A stretch of 64,000 nt of DNA, from NCBI GenBank assembly GCA_965203505.1, contig OZ241880.1, positions 1,860,001 to 1,924,000 of the forward strand. Direction: 5' to 3'. The notes beneath the pieces are model-generated. The model searched no databases. It had not been told where the DNA came from and saw only the letters and a list, made by a program, of their open reading frames with translations. Every line of letters begins with the position of its first letter. The first letter of the stretch is position 1. Positions 40,855 to 49,422 of this stretch are shown here, one piece after another. Origin of the DNA: Bin127 sp965203505. GTDB lineage: Bacteria > Chloroflexota > Dehalococcoidia > Lucifugimonadales > Lucifugimonadaceae. The translations under genes and the position numbers were made by a program.

Positions 40855-42267
40855 CTAAAGCTCTTTCATCTCGGCAATCAAGTCTTCGACGGAGGCTCTA
40901 GCATCGCCGAAGAGCATCATCGTGTTCTCCATATGGAAAAGTTCGTTTTCGACTCCCGCGAACCCGGATGCCATAGAACGTTTCAACACGATCGCCGATC
41001 GAGCTTGGTCCACGTTCAGGATTGGCATCCCGAATATCGGACTGCTCCGGTCCGTTCTTGCCGCAGGGTTCGTAACGTCGTTCGCACCGACCACGACAGC
41101 GACGTCGGCACGCCTGAAGTCATCGTTGATCTCGTCCAAGTCTTTGAGTTCGTCGTACGGGACATCGGCTTCCGCGAGTAGCACGTTCATGTGCCCAGGC
41201 ATCCGACCTGCGACGGGGTGAATGGCGTATCTCACCTCTGCTCCGCGCTCTTTCAGCATGTCAGCCAAATCCCGAACCTGATGTTGCGCCTGTGCCACCG
41301 CGAGCCCGTATCCCGGAACGAAGATCACTGAATTTGCATAGCCGAGCACGATCGCCGCTTCGGGAGCGTTCACAGAACGTACCGGGCGGTCGGCAGCAGT
41401 CGCTCCTGGTGCTCCTACCCCGGTTGAGTCGGCGACACCAAACCCGCCAAACATCACGTTACCCAGTGATCTGTTCATCGCGCGTGTCATGATCCGCGTC
41501 AAGATCAGTCCCGACGCGCCCACGAGTGATCCAGCGATGATCAGCATCGGGTTATCGATGACGAAACCAGTCGCGGCCGCGGCTAGCCCCGAGTAAGAGT
41601 TCAACAGCGCGATCACTACCGGCATATCCGCGCCACCGATTGGAATAACGATCAATACACCGACTACGAGCGCAATGACGGCCATCGCTACCAACGCCCA
41701 CTCTAGCCCGGGATCGATGATCATGACGGCAGCCATCGCCACAGCACCGATGCCGAGAACGACGGTAACGACGTGTCTGAGAGGTATCAAGACAGGCTGA
41801 GTTGCGACTATGCCCTGCAACTTGCCGAATGCGATCAGACTTCCGGTGAATGTCAGCGAACCGATGAGAACCGACAATGCGACCGTGACGCTGACGACCG
41901 TGTCGACATCGCCGAAATCGTTCTGGCTCAAGATCTGCGCGGCTGCCACGACTGCCGATGCTGCTCCGCCGAAGCCGTTGAAAATCGCCACCATCTGCGG
42001 CATCGCGGTTAGTTGAACTTGTCGGGCCGCAATCGCGCCGATCAGTGCGCCGACGATCATGCCGACGATGATCCACTCGTAGCTGACGATGTCTCGGTCG
42101 ATCAGTGTGAACACGACCGCAATCAGCATTCCTAGGGCTGATAGGCGGTTGCCGGCACGCGCCGTTTCCGGTGACCGCAGCCAAAGAAGCCCGATGATGA
42201 ACATCACCGCGGCGGTGATGTACGCGGCGAGCGTGAGGTTATCGAGGGCTTGGGACGAGATTTCCAT
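40855..42267 (-). CDS. pntB: NAD(P) transhydrogenase, beta subunit
   Basis: A 470-residue beta subunit of the proton-translocating transhydrogenase. About nine membrane helices are followed by the soluble NADP(H)-binding domain III with VPGYGLAVAQAQHQVRDL and DVAVVVGANDVTNPAA. It couples proton flow to hydride transfer from NADH to NADP+. It follows pntAB by nine bases in the three-subunit arrangement seen in Rhodospirillum. Confidence 0.94.
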   Translation of the reverse strand: MEISSQALDNLTLAAYITAAVMFIIGLLWLRSPETARAGNRLSALGMLIAVVFTLIDRDIVSYEWIIVGMIVGALIGAIAARQVQLTAMPQMVAIFNGFGGAASAVVAAAQILSQNDFGDVDTVVSVTVALSVLIGSLTFTGSLIAFGKLQGIVATQPVLIPLRHVVTVVLGIGAVAMAAVMIIDPGLEWALVAMAVIALVVGVLIVIPIGGADMPVVIALLNSYSGLAAAATGFVIDNPMLIIAGSLVGASGLILTRIMTRAMNRSLGNVMFGGFGVADSTGVGAPGATAADRPVRSVNAPEAAIVLGYANSVIFVPGYGLAVAQAQHQVRDLADMLKERGAEVRYAIHPVAGRMPGHMNVLLAEADVPYDELKDLDEINDDFRRADVAVVVGANDVTNPAARTDRSSPIFGMPILNVDQARSAIVLKRSMASGFAGVENELFHMENTMMLFGDARASVEDLIAEMKEL

Positions 42268-42276
42268 CAGAACGGG

Positions 42277-42576
42277 TTAGCGCCGGTCTTCGTCGCTGCG
42301 GTGGAACATGCGCAACATTCGGTCCGTGACTAGATATCCGCCGACGACGTTGATTGTCGCCAGTGTTACGGCTATCACGCCAAGGATCGCGCCGAGAAAT
42401 CCTCCGATCGATCCGGCGACGATGATGGCACCGACGATGACGATGCCAGAGATCGCGTTGGACCCCGACATCAACGGTGTGTGAAGCGTTGGTGGAACTC
42501 GGGTGATGGTCAGATATCCGACGAAAATCGCCAATACGAAGACCGCGAGAGAAATCAACAGCTCTTCAATCGACAT
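42277..42576 (-). CDS. pntAB: NAD(P) transhydrogenase, alpha-2 (membrane) subunit
   Basis: A 99-residue membrane subunit with three hydrophobic segments (LLISLAVFVLAIFVGYLTI, SGIVIVGAIIVAGSIGGFLG, VIAVTLATINVVGGYLV). The RVPPTLHTPLMSGSNAISGI block is the family signature. It supplies helices of the proton channel. It is flanked by pntAA (15 bases upstream) and pntB in an operon. The length is typical. Confidence 0.93.
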   Translation of the reverse strand: MSIEELLISLAVFVLAIFVGYLTITRVPPTLHTPLMSGSNAISGIVIVGAIIVAGSIGGFLGAILGVIAVTLATINVVGGYLVTDRMLRMFHRSDEDRR

Positions 42577-42591
42577 GTATTAACCTCCCGG

Positions 42592-43713
42592 TCATCGGCT
42601 GATCGTGTGTCCTCGGATCTCGCCGTTGTGCGTGACGCACATCGCGTCGATGACTTCGTCTTCAAAATCGAGAGCTAGTCCGAGGTCGTCGCCGATGATC
42701 AACTGCAGTAGCGATTCCAAGTTGCGTGAATACGTTACAGAGGCGTGGTACGGCATGGACGACGGGACGTTGATAAGGCCTTTGACGATCGATCCGTTCA
42801 CCATCACGTCTTGTCCCGCTATGGTCGCTTCGACATTGCCTCCGGTTTCGGCCGCGAGGTCAACGACGACGCTCCCTGGTCTCATCATTGAGACGGTCTC
42901 CGTCTCGATCAACAGTGGTGCTTGGCGGCCGGGTATTGCCGCGGTGGTGATCACTGCATCGGCCCGAATGATGTGTTCCGCCAAGAATTGACGCTGCCGA
43001 GCGTTTTCGTCTTCGGATTGCTCTCGGGCGTAACCACCGGCGGTCTCGGCATCATCTGCCTCTGGCGGGGCGATGAACTTCGCGCCCAAGCTCTCGACCT
43101 GTTCTCCAGCCGCTGCCCTAACATCGAACGCATATACATCGGCTCCGAGGCGTTTTGCGGTTGCGATGGCTTGCAAGCCGGCGACCCCTGCTCCGAGCAC
43201 CAAAACCCGGGCGGGCGGGATCGTGCCCGCAGCGGTCATCATCATCGGGAAAAAACGGCTGAGCGAGTCGGCGGCGATGAGTGCCGATTTGTAGCCGGCA
43301 ATAGATGCTTGTGATGAAAGCACATCCATGCTTTGCGCGCGGGCAATCCTCGGGACGAGTTCCATGGCGAATGCGGTGATTCCAGCGTTCGCGAGCGATT
43401 CGACTACTGCCGTGTCGCGACGGGCATCCAACGTCGCAGCGATCGCGGCACCGCTTCGCATCGCCTCGATTTCGCCGTCGGTGGGTTTGCCGACGTGCAG
43501 GACCAAGTCGGCGGCTTCAGCGACTGCGACATAGGTGTCAACTAGCGATGCACCTGATTCCTCGTAAAGATCATCCGGAAAACCGGCTGTCGTTCCCGCA
43601 CCTTTTTGCACCCCTATCTCGTGACCCGCAGATGTGAGTTTTGAAACCAGATCAGGTGAGGCAGCGACGCGGTTTTCACCAGACGCGTTCTCTCGATTGA
43701 TGCCAATAAACAA
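42592..43713 (-). CDS. pntAA: NAD(P) transhydrogenase, alpha-1 (NAD-binding) subunit
   Basis: A 373-residue soluble domain I subunit that binds NAD(H): MFIGINRENASGENRVAASP at the N-terminus, the Rossmann block VLVLGAGVAGLQAIATAKRLGA and AVITTAAIPGRQAPLL. The only in-frame start is TTG 43713, without an evident ribosome binding site. It leads the pntAA-AB-B operon and is divergent from the small gene at 43836, with 122 bases of shared upstream DNA. Confidence 0.93.
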   Translation of the reverse strand: MFIGINRENASGENRVAASPDLVSKLTSAGHEIGVQKGAGTTAGFPDDLYEESGASLVDTYVAVAEAADLVLHVGKPTDGEIEAMRSGAAIAATLDARRDTAVVESLANAGITAFAMELVPRIARAQSMDVLSSQASIAGYKSALIAADSLSRFFPMMMTAAGTIPPARVLVLGAGVAGLQAIATAKRLGADVYAFDVRAAAGEQVESLGAKFIAPPEADDAETAGGYAREQSEDENARQRQFLAEHIIRADAVITTAAIPGRQAPLLIETETVSMMRPGSVVVDLAAETGGNVEATIAGQDVMVNGSIVKGLINVPSSMPYHASVTYSRNLESLLQLIIGDDLGLALDFEDEVIDAMCVTHNGEIRGHTISR

Positions 43714-43835
43714 TGGGGTGGACGGATGAGTGATCGAATTCCAAATATTATGGTAATCGCAACGTGTTACGCGCGTTTTTTGACTGTCAGACGGACTGAC
43801 CTGATGCGCTAACTACCGAAAGGCTAGCGAAATCG

Positions 43836-44156
43836 ATGTACATGCTCCGAAGGGTCTACCAAGCCAAGCACCGCCAAGGGAAACTCGTGGCGTCGTTGGT
43901 TCGTAAACAACAAGACATATACGAATCGGCCGGTCGCTCGAAAGGCACGGTCTACTTCAACGCAGGGACCGTACCCGGTGATCCGGACCAAGTTGTGCTT
44001 GAGTGGACGCAGGAAACGCTAAGTTCGCCTTACGAATCAGGTAGCAGTATTCCCAGAGAGGCCCTGCAAGTCGGCGGTCAAGTGCGAGAACACATAGAGA
44101 GCCAGCGTATCGAGTTCTGGGAGCTGATGACGCCCGAGAAGATGGAAGACGTTTAA
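43836..44156 (+). CDS. small protein, possible dimeric alpha/beta-barrel
   Basis: A 106-residue protein beginning MYMLRRVYQAKHRQGKLVAS, followed by an alternating pattern (GTVYFNAGTVPGDPDQVVLEWTQ) that resembles the dimeric alpha/beta-barrel (ABM or NIPSNAP-like) fold. I do not recognise a specific family. It is divergent from pntAA and is separated from the sulfite-oxidase-like gene by a repeat. ATG 43836 is clear. Confidence 0.5.
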   Translation: MYMLRRVYQAKHRQGKLVASLVRKQQDIYESAGRSKGTVYFNAGTVPGDPDQVVLEWTQETLSSPYESGSSIPREALQVGGQVREHIESQRIEFWELMTPEKMEDV

Positions 44157-44256
44157 CCTACTCGATCCGCCGAACCTGCTGCTGCTTGAAAGGATCCAAG
44201 TAGGAATCGGCAAAAGGCAGCGACCACATAATTGAGCCCGTACCCCCGCCCCCTGG

Positions 44257-44276
44257 ATTCCGGCTTCCGCCGGAAT
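44257..44276. repeat. dispersed palindrome ATTCCGGC-N4-GCCGGAAT, copy 1
   Basis: A perfect 8-bp inverted repeat with loop TTCC (44257-44276), embedded in the longer consensus CTGGATTCCGG...CCGGAATGACGG. A second copy in the opposite orientation lies at 53199-53218. A half copy, GCGGGAATGACGGG, follows at 44304-44317. Such elements are common extragenic palindromes in many bacteria. Confidence 0.85.
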
Positions 44277-44347
44277 GACGGGGGTTGCGACGGTATCGCT
44301 TTTGCGGGAATGACGGGAGTTGCACCAATGTTGCGTGGAGGCCGGCA

Positions 44348-45391
44348 TTGCGCCATAAGTGGGTCAACCTCATATTGCTCACGCTCGTGTTGGGCGAGTT
44401 GTTGACAGGCGCGATCGGTTTGATGAGCGGCGACCTGCGGAACGAAATCGTTCTGCAAGCGCACAGCATTCTGGGATACAGCATCATCGCCGTGCTGGGA
44501 TGGAAGGTCGCGCTCGCTGTCAGATCTTTGAACAGGCCGCCACGTGGCCGTCCCCGCAACGTCGCGGTGTTGCTGTCGGCGCTGGTGCTGATCGCGCTGA
44601 GCATCGGCGTCGTTTGGAGTATCGGTGGTTTTTGGGCTGTCGAAGGCGTGACGGGAATGAGCCTCCATATCTACGCAGGGGCCGCGATCTTGCCGTTCAT
44701 CGCTTGGCACGCTTGGGCGTATACGGCTCGGTTCAGGGTCGGTTACAGCGCTGAGAGGCGCGAAGCCCTGAGATTCGGTTCGGTTTTAGCCGTCGGTACT
44801 GCGGCATGGTTCGCAAGTGAACAGATCATTCGAGCGATCCCGACTGCGGGTTCAACACGACGTTTCACGGGTTCGCATGAACGGAGATCATACGAAGGAA
44901 ATCGCTTCCCTACCACCTCGTGGTTGAACGACAATCCCTCAGAGATTGATGTCGCCAAATGGCGATTGAAAGTCGTTGATGTTGACGGCCAAACGACCGA
45001 GTTTTCGATGTTAGACATCGAAAACGGTCGGTTCGGCACCGCCCCCGCCGAGATTGACACGACTCTCGATTGCACCAGCGGGTGGTATTCGGATCAGATC
45101 TGGAGTGGGGTGATGTTGTCTGATGTGATCGCGAACGTCGGCGCGACTGCAAACGCTCGTAGCTGCATAGTGCATTCGGTGACCGGGTACACGAGAAGGT
45201 ACTCCTCTGACGAGTTTGGCAAGTTGATGCTTGCGACCAGAGTCGGTGGCGAGCCACTGTGGCATGGGCACGGTGCGCCGATGCGGTTGGTCGCACCGGG
45301 CAGGCGGGGTTACGACTGGGTGAAGTGGGTGGACGAGGTGAGGCTGACGGATTCGCCCGCTTGGCTTCAACCTTGGCTGCCGTTGCAGTAG
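44348..45391 (+). CDS. membrane-anchored sulfite oxidase-like molybdopterin protein
   Basis: A 347-residue protein. The N-terminal 130 residues hold four membrane segments with His39, His107 and His121, as in a b-type heme membrane domain (about residues 5-130); a fifth hydrophobic stretch lies at 143-160. Residues 190-347 are an oxidoreductase molybdopterin-binding (SuoX-fold) domain with the Mo-ligand C242 in LDCTSGWYSDQIWSGV and HGHGAPMRLVAPGRRGYDWVKW. TTG 44348 has GGAGG six bases upstream; the longer frame starts inside a repeat. Fusion of the heme-like anchor to the catalytic domain in one chain recalls YedY-YedZ. Substrate unknown. Confidence 0.8.
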   Translation: MRHKWVNLILLTLVLGELLTGAIGLMSGDLRNEIVLQAHSILGYSIIAVLGWKVALAVRSLNRPPRGRPRNVAVLLSALVLIALSIGVVWSIGGFWAVEGVTGMSLHIYAGAAILPFIAWHAWAYTARFRVGYSAERREALRFGSVLAVGTAAWFASEQIIRAIPTAGSTRRFTGSHERRSYEGNRFPTTSWLNDNPSEIDVAKWRLKVVDVDGQTTEFSMLDIENGRFGTAPAEIDTTLDCTSGWYSDQIWSGVMLSDVIANVGATANARSCIVHSVTGYTRRYSSDEFGKLMLATRVGGEPLWHGHGAPMRLVAPGRRGYDWVKWVDEVRLTDSPAWLQPWLPLQ

Positions 45392-45395
45392 GGAT

Positions 45396-45791
45396 TTACC
45401 GCAGGTTGATAATCGCAACGTCCGACACCGGCGCGCGACTCAGTCGGGCGTCGACCGTGACCAGCGGGATATCGTTCTTGCGTGCGACTGCCAGATAAAA
45501 CGCGTCATATGGTCCGACATTCTGATGATAGCGCCAAACATCAAGGGTCAGTTGCGCATTGGAAAATCGTTGGATCGGCCAATCCATTAGGTCTTCGAGT
45601 GCTTTGACAGCTCGTGACTCGGTAAGCGTGTGTCTTAAGACGTTTCCTCTTAACGCAGACACGATCTCAGCGTCAATCAATTCGGGAGCAACCAGCCGTT
45701 GTCCCTTGATCGTGTAGACCAAGGAATCGCCTAACGCCGTTTTGAGGAGGATTTCGACAACCACCGATGAATCGATTACCAAGCCGTTCAT
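45396..45791 (-). CDS. vapC: PIN-domain ribonuclease toxin (VapC-type)
   Basis: A 131-residue PIN domain protein. Acidic residues: D7 (LVIDSSVVVEIL), E38/D41 region (PELIDAEIVSAL), D96 (PYDAFYLAVA) and D114 (TVDARL). It overlaps the antitoxin gene stop by four bases. The antitoxin differs from that of the 29-kb pair, so the two VapBC-type modules are independent. Confidence 0.88.
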   Translation of the reverse strand: MNGLVIDSSVVVEILLKTALGDSLVYTIKGQRLVAPELIDAEIVSALRGNVLRHTLTESRAVKALEDLMDWPIQRFSNAQLTLDVWRYHQNVGPYDAFYLAVARKNDIPLVTVDARLSRAPVSDVAIINLR

Positions 45792-46021
45792 TCCAAGCCG
45801 TTTTCGCGCCTCTCCCTACTTTCACGAAGCAATTCAACGGCGTCGGTCACTCGATCATTTCGGGGTAACGTTTTCCAGTACGACCACCAAGCCGCGTTTT
45901 TCAGCTCCCAATCCAACACATCGCGAACCAACGCATCGACGCTCGTTTGGCGCTCGCAGGCAAGTTCGTTGAGCCGTTGAACCATCTCTTCAGAAAGATC
46001 GTTTACTTCCAACTTAGCCAT
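45788..46021 (-). CDS. vapB: VapB/FitA-type antitoxin
   Basis: A 77-residue antitoxin. The N-terminal half LEVNDLSEEMVQRLNELACERQTSVDALVRDVLDW is a ribbon-helix-helix/FitA-like DNA-binding domain, and the C-terminal half binds the PIN toxin. ATG 46021 gives the typical family start; ATG 46033 or a TTG/ATG at 46051 would add 4 or 10 residues. The gene overlaps vapC by four bases. Confidence 0.78.
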   Translation of the reverse strand: MAKLEVNDLSEEMVQRLNELACERQTSVDALVRDVLDWELKNAAWWSYWKTLPRNDRVTDAVELLRESRERRENGLE

Positions 46022-46099
46022 GATGACTTTCATCTTACCATCGTGCGACACACAACGATAATATTCGCTAGCTAACTCAATAAAACCGACTGACTGTGT

Positions 46100-48154
46100 T
46101 CAATATTCCAGACCATGCCCAAACGGGAACAGTGTGTCCTCTTCCGCGTATCCGGGTGCGTCTGATTCTTGGCGCAGTATCGACTCCGCGCTTTCGGCGA
46201 GCGCGAACGGCAGCTTAGCTGCTGGAGCGTGTTCGCCGGTGAGCACGTCCATTACTGCCGCGTCGCTGGCGCCGAAGGTCGCTAATACCGCGCCTGGTTC
46301 TCGCAGACCGCTCTCAGCGTCGAGGACGAATGGTTGGCGGAAGCGGATCACTAGCACCGTCTTGTCGCGCCCGATCTCGCTGATCACGCCATTGATGTCC
46401 TCCAACGACGGGCGAATCACCCATGAATTCGATTCCGCCATGTCAGAAAAAGCGATCAGGTCGAGCTCTTCCGGGTCTGGCACGGGTAAGAAACCTCCGC
46501 CGATCTTGCTGCTGTTCCCGATAACGACGCGGATGATCGCGTAGTCGGTTCCATCCGGAACCGCTGGTCGACTTTCGCCGCTTTCGGGATCGTAATCGCC
46601 GGACACCACATCGAAATCGTTCCATTCGGGTCCGCCAACCACCTCGGCATCCAAACCCATTACGTAGATCTGTTTGCAGATTCGTTCACCTTCGGGCTCA
46701 TCCGGGCCGTCGGCGTGCAACCCTAGTGCTGCGAAGGGATTGGGACGCGGTTTTGGAGTCGGCATCTCCATCGGCAGCAAGCTGCCTCGGTTTTGAAGCA
46801 GGACGATGGCTTTTCTCTGGGCTGATTCGGCTTGTGATTGGACTATTCGATCGCCGAGAACGTATGCCGCTCGGTTCGGATCGACGAATGGGTTCTCGAA
46901 CAATCCGAGTTTGAATTGCTCCGTCAATAGGCGCGCGACCGCTTCGTCGGCGCGTGATTCAGAGATCATGCCACTGTCCAATAACTGCATCATCTGATCG
47001 TGATCGCTGAATCCTGACAGCACATCTACACCAGCATTGATCGCCATCGCGACTCGCTCGCCGACGCTTTTGTCCTCCACGCCCCAGGGCATCATCGTGG
47101 CGATCCCTGTGTCGGAGTTGACGTTGCCTTCGAAGCCGAGTTCGTTGCGTAGAAGATCGGTGACGATGCCTTTGGAAAACGACATGCCGACATCGTTCGG
47201 CAGATAGCGCTGACCGACCGGAACGCCGTAGTACGGCATGATCGAAGAAACGCCCGCGTCGATGGCAGCTACGAACGGTTTGAGGTGGTAGTCGAAGTTG
47301 TCGGAAGGATATGTCTGGAACTTGCCGAATGGGAAGTGAGGGTCTGCTCCGCCCTCTTGGGGTCCGCCACCGGGAAAGTGTTTCATGGTGAGCGCAACGC
47401 TGCGGTGGTTAAGGGTTGGACCTTGAATGTTTTCGACTAGCACCTTGGCGATTTCGCTCGCGTAATCGGCGTCTTGCGTGAATGTCTCGGTGATGCGGAA
47501 CCACCTCGGCTCAGTCGAAAGATCGAGGCAGTAGCCGTACATGCCGCGGATTCCTACGGCGACCGACTCCCTCGCGACGGCCCTGGCGAACTCTGCAATA
47601 AGATCTAGGTCGCGCGTCGCGGCCAAGCCAGCTTCTTTAGGCCATGCTGAGAACGCGCCGACGGTCGCGTCCAGGCCACCCATCCAGCCCTCTTCGAAGT
47701 GATTGCGGGGGTTAGATTTGAACAGTGCTGGTATGCCGAGCCTCGAAGATTCGCACAACTCTTGGACTGCGTTGGTGAACTGCGCTGTCTCATACGGTGT
47801 GATTTGCGCTCCGAAGAATGGGTTACCTGTGTTCGCCGACGGAGTGTTCGTCACGGTATTGCGGAAGATGAACCGACGTATCATCCCGGTGTTGACCAGA
47901 CGACCGGCGAGTTCAGGGACTTGACCTCCATGATCGGCGTTCAGTTGGTCGATCATCAACATCCCAGCTTTTTCGGCTAGGGTCATCTGAGAAACCAGGT
48001 CTGCAACCCGCGCTTCGACGGGTTGACGCCAATCTTCGTAGGTGTCGATGCGACCGTTCTGGTTCAGGTCTTTGAACGGGAGACCGTCATCGTATAGCAG
48101 CTCAACGGAGCGCGCTTCAACGTCCGGCCGTCGCCGGTGAGTTTCAGGTGACAA
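46100..48154 (-). CDS. glycoside hydrolase family 3 protein
   Basis: A 684-residue GH3 enzyme (beta-glucosidase-like). The (beta/alpha)8 domain carries KHFPGGG (258-264) and the nucleophile region GFEGNVNSDTG (nucleophile D348); the C-terminal alpha/beta sandwich ends with LFPFGHGLEY. An EF-hand-like loop DLNQNGRIDTYE (29-40) precedes the catalytic domain and may bind Ca2+. No signal peptide is seen, so the enzyme may be cytoplasmic. The stop-to-start gap to the lactonase-like gene upstream is 23 bases, so the two may be cotranscribed. Substrate linkage cannot be told. Confidence 0.88.
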   Translation of the reverse strand: MSPETHRRRPDVEARSVELLYDDGLPFKDLNQNGRIDTYEDWRQPVEARVADLVSQMTLAEKAGMLMIDQLNADHGGQVPELAGRLVNTGMIRRFIFRNTVTNTPSANTGNPFFGAQITPYETAQFTNAVQELCESSRLGIPALFKSNPRNHFEEGWMGGLDATVGAFSAWPKEAGLAATRDLDLIAEFARAVARESVAVGIRGMYGYCLDLSTEPRWFRITETFTQDADYASEIAKVLVENIQGPTLNHRSVALTMKHFPGGGPQEGGADPHFPFGKFQTYPSDNFDYHLKPFVAAIDAGVSSIMPYYGVPVGQRYLPNDVGMSFSKGIVTDLLRNELGFEGNVNSDTGIATMMPWGVEDKSVGERVAMAINAGVDVLSGFSDHDQMMQLLDSGMISESRADEAVARLLTEQFKLGLFENPFVDPNRAAYVLGDRIVQSQAESAQRKAIVLLQNRGSLLPMEMPTPKPRPNPFAALGLHADGPDEPEGERICKQIYVMGLDAEVVGGPEWNDFDVVSGDYDPESGESRPAVPDGTDYAIIRVVIGNSSKIGGGFLPVPDPEELDLIAFSDMAESNSWVIRPSLEDINGVISEIGRDKTVLVIRFRQPFVLDAESGLREPGAVLATFGASDAAVMDVLTGEHAPAAKLPFALAESAESILRQESDAPGYAEEDTLFPFGHGLEY

Positions 48155-48177
48155 AGTGGTTGCCTTTCTACGAGGGC

Positions 48178-49272
48178 CTACGCATCCATCATCTGGATGC
48201 AGACTGGTCCCGGTATCGAGATCATGTGCCCGGTGTGGTGTAGCTTGCCGGATTCAGAGTCTCGGCGGAAGGTGTGGATGGTGCCTGAATCTTGGTTTTC
48301 AGCGAGAACCCATGTACCCGTTGGGTCGATGGCGAAGTTTCTAGGTGTGTTGCCGCGGGTCGACTCGTTGCCGATGTAGTAGAGCATCCGGGCATACTCG
48401 TCCCATCCGTAAATTGCCAATGTGTCGTGCCCACGGTTCGAACCGTAGATGTGTTTGCCGTCGGGTGAAACGTGGATGTCTGCGGTGCTGTTCCCGTCTT
48501 CGTACTTCACGTCGGGACCCACTGTTCCGACCCAGTGCGTCTCCGTCAAACCGCCCGTGTCCTGATCGACGTCGTAGCAACTGATGGTCAGACCTATCTC
48601 GTTGATGGCGAACGCGTTCTCGCCGTTCGGGTGGAATGCGAAGTGTCGAGGTCCGCCGCCGGGAGGCGAATCGACCGATGCACCTTCGTTGAGCACAATC
48701 TTGCCGCCGTCGTGGTCGATGTCGTAAACCAGCACCTTGTCCAAACCGAGGTCGCAGACGATGAGCTGGTTGTTGCCGGGCGAAACGGTGACCGAGTGGG
48801 CGTGCGGCTCGTTTTGCCGTGAAGGTTCCACCATACTGCCGCCTTTGTGCTGATGGAAGTCGCAAGCCTCGTTGATGCTTCCGTCGCCGTTAACCTCAAA
48901 CATTGCGACCGAACCGCCGGCGTAGTTGGCGACGAAGAGGTACTTGCCGTTCTGCTCCACCACCAAGTGGCATGGACCGGTCCCCTGGGTTGACTGCTTG
49001 TTGATCAGCGAGAGTTTCCCGTTTTCGCCGATGTTGTAAGCGTTTACGCCGCCGGCATCATCGCCGTCAAAATCGTTGATCTCAGATACCGAATAGAGCC
49101 ATTTCCCGTTCGGATGGATGGTCACGAATGATGGGTTGGGACCGCTGTCGGTCGCAACTGACAATTCAGTGACTTGCCCGGTGGCGCCGTTGAAGTGGCA
49201 GGTGTAGATGCCCTTGGCACCTAGGTTCGTGTAGGTTCCGACGAAGATTAACTGGTCTTTGGGGTGTCCCAT
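48178..49272 (-). CDS. lactonase family beta-propeller protein (Pgl-like)
   Basis: A 364-residue seven-bladed beta-propeller of the YbhE/6-phosphogluconolactonase family. Repeated blades read FVTIHPNGKWLYSVSE, HLVVEQNGKYLFVANY, HSVTVSPGNNQLIVCD and HFAFHPNGENAFAINE. The family includes 6-phosphogluconolactonases and other sugar lactonases. ATG 49272 is the first codon of the conserved part (DQLIFVGTY). It is coded just upstream of the GH3 gene on the same strand, in line with carbohydrate catabolism. Activity is inferred from the fold. Confidence 0.85.
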   Translation of the reverse strand: MGHPKDQLIFVGTYTNLGAKGIYTCHFNGATGQVTELSVATDSGPNPSFVTIHPNGKWLYSVSEINDFDGDDAGGVNAYNIGENGKLSLINKQSTQGTGPCHLVVEQNGKYLFVANYAGGSVAMFEVNGDGSINEACDFHQHKGGSMVEPSRQNEPHAHSVTVSPGNNQLIVCDLGLDKVLVYDIDHDGGKIVLNEGASVDSPPGGGPRHFAFHPNGENAFAINEIGLTISCYDVDQDTGGLTETHWVGTVGPDVKYEDGNSTADIHVSPDGKHIYGSNRGHDTLAIYGWDEYARMLYYIGNESTRGNTPRNFAIDPTGTWVLAENQDSGTIHTFRRDSESGKLHHTGHMISIPGPVCIQMMDA

Positions 49273-49422
49273 GGTGGCGGTCCGCCTTTCGATGTCGCGC
49301 GTTGAGCGATTTGTTCTGCGCTGAAAATGATATGCCACAACGCCCATGAAATCCCTGCTGATAAATTAGGAATCACAGCAAAGATCACCCATTGACCGTA
49401 CACGGAACTACGCGACCAGCCT

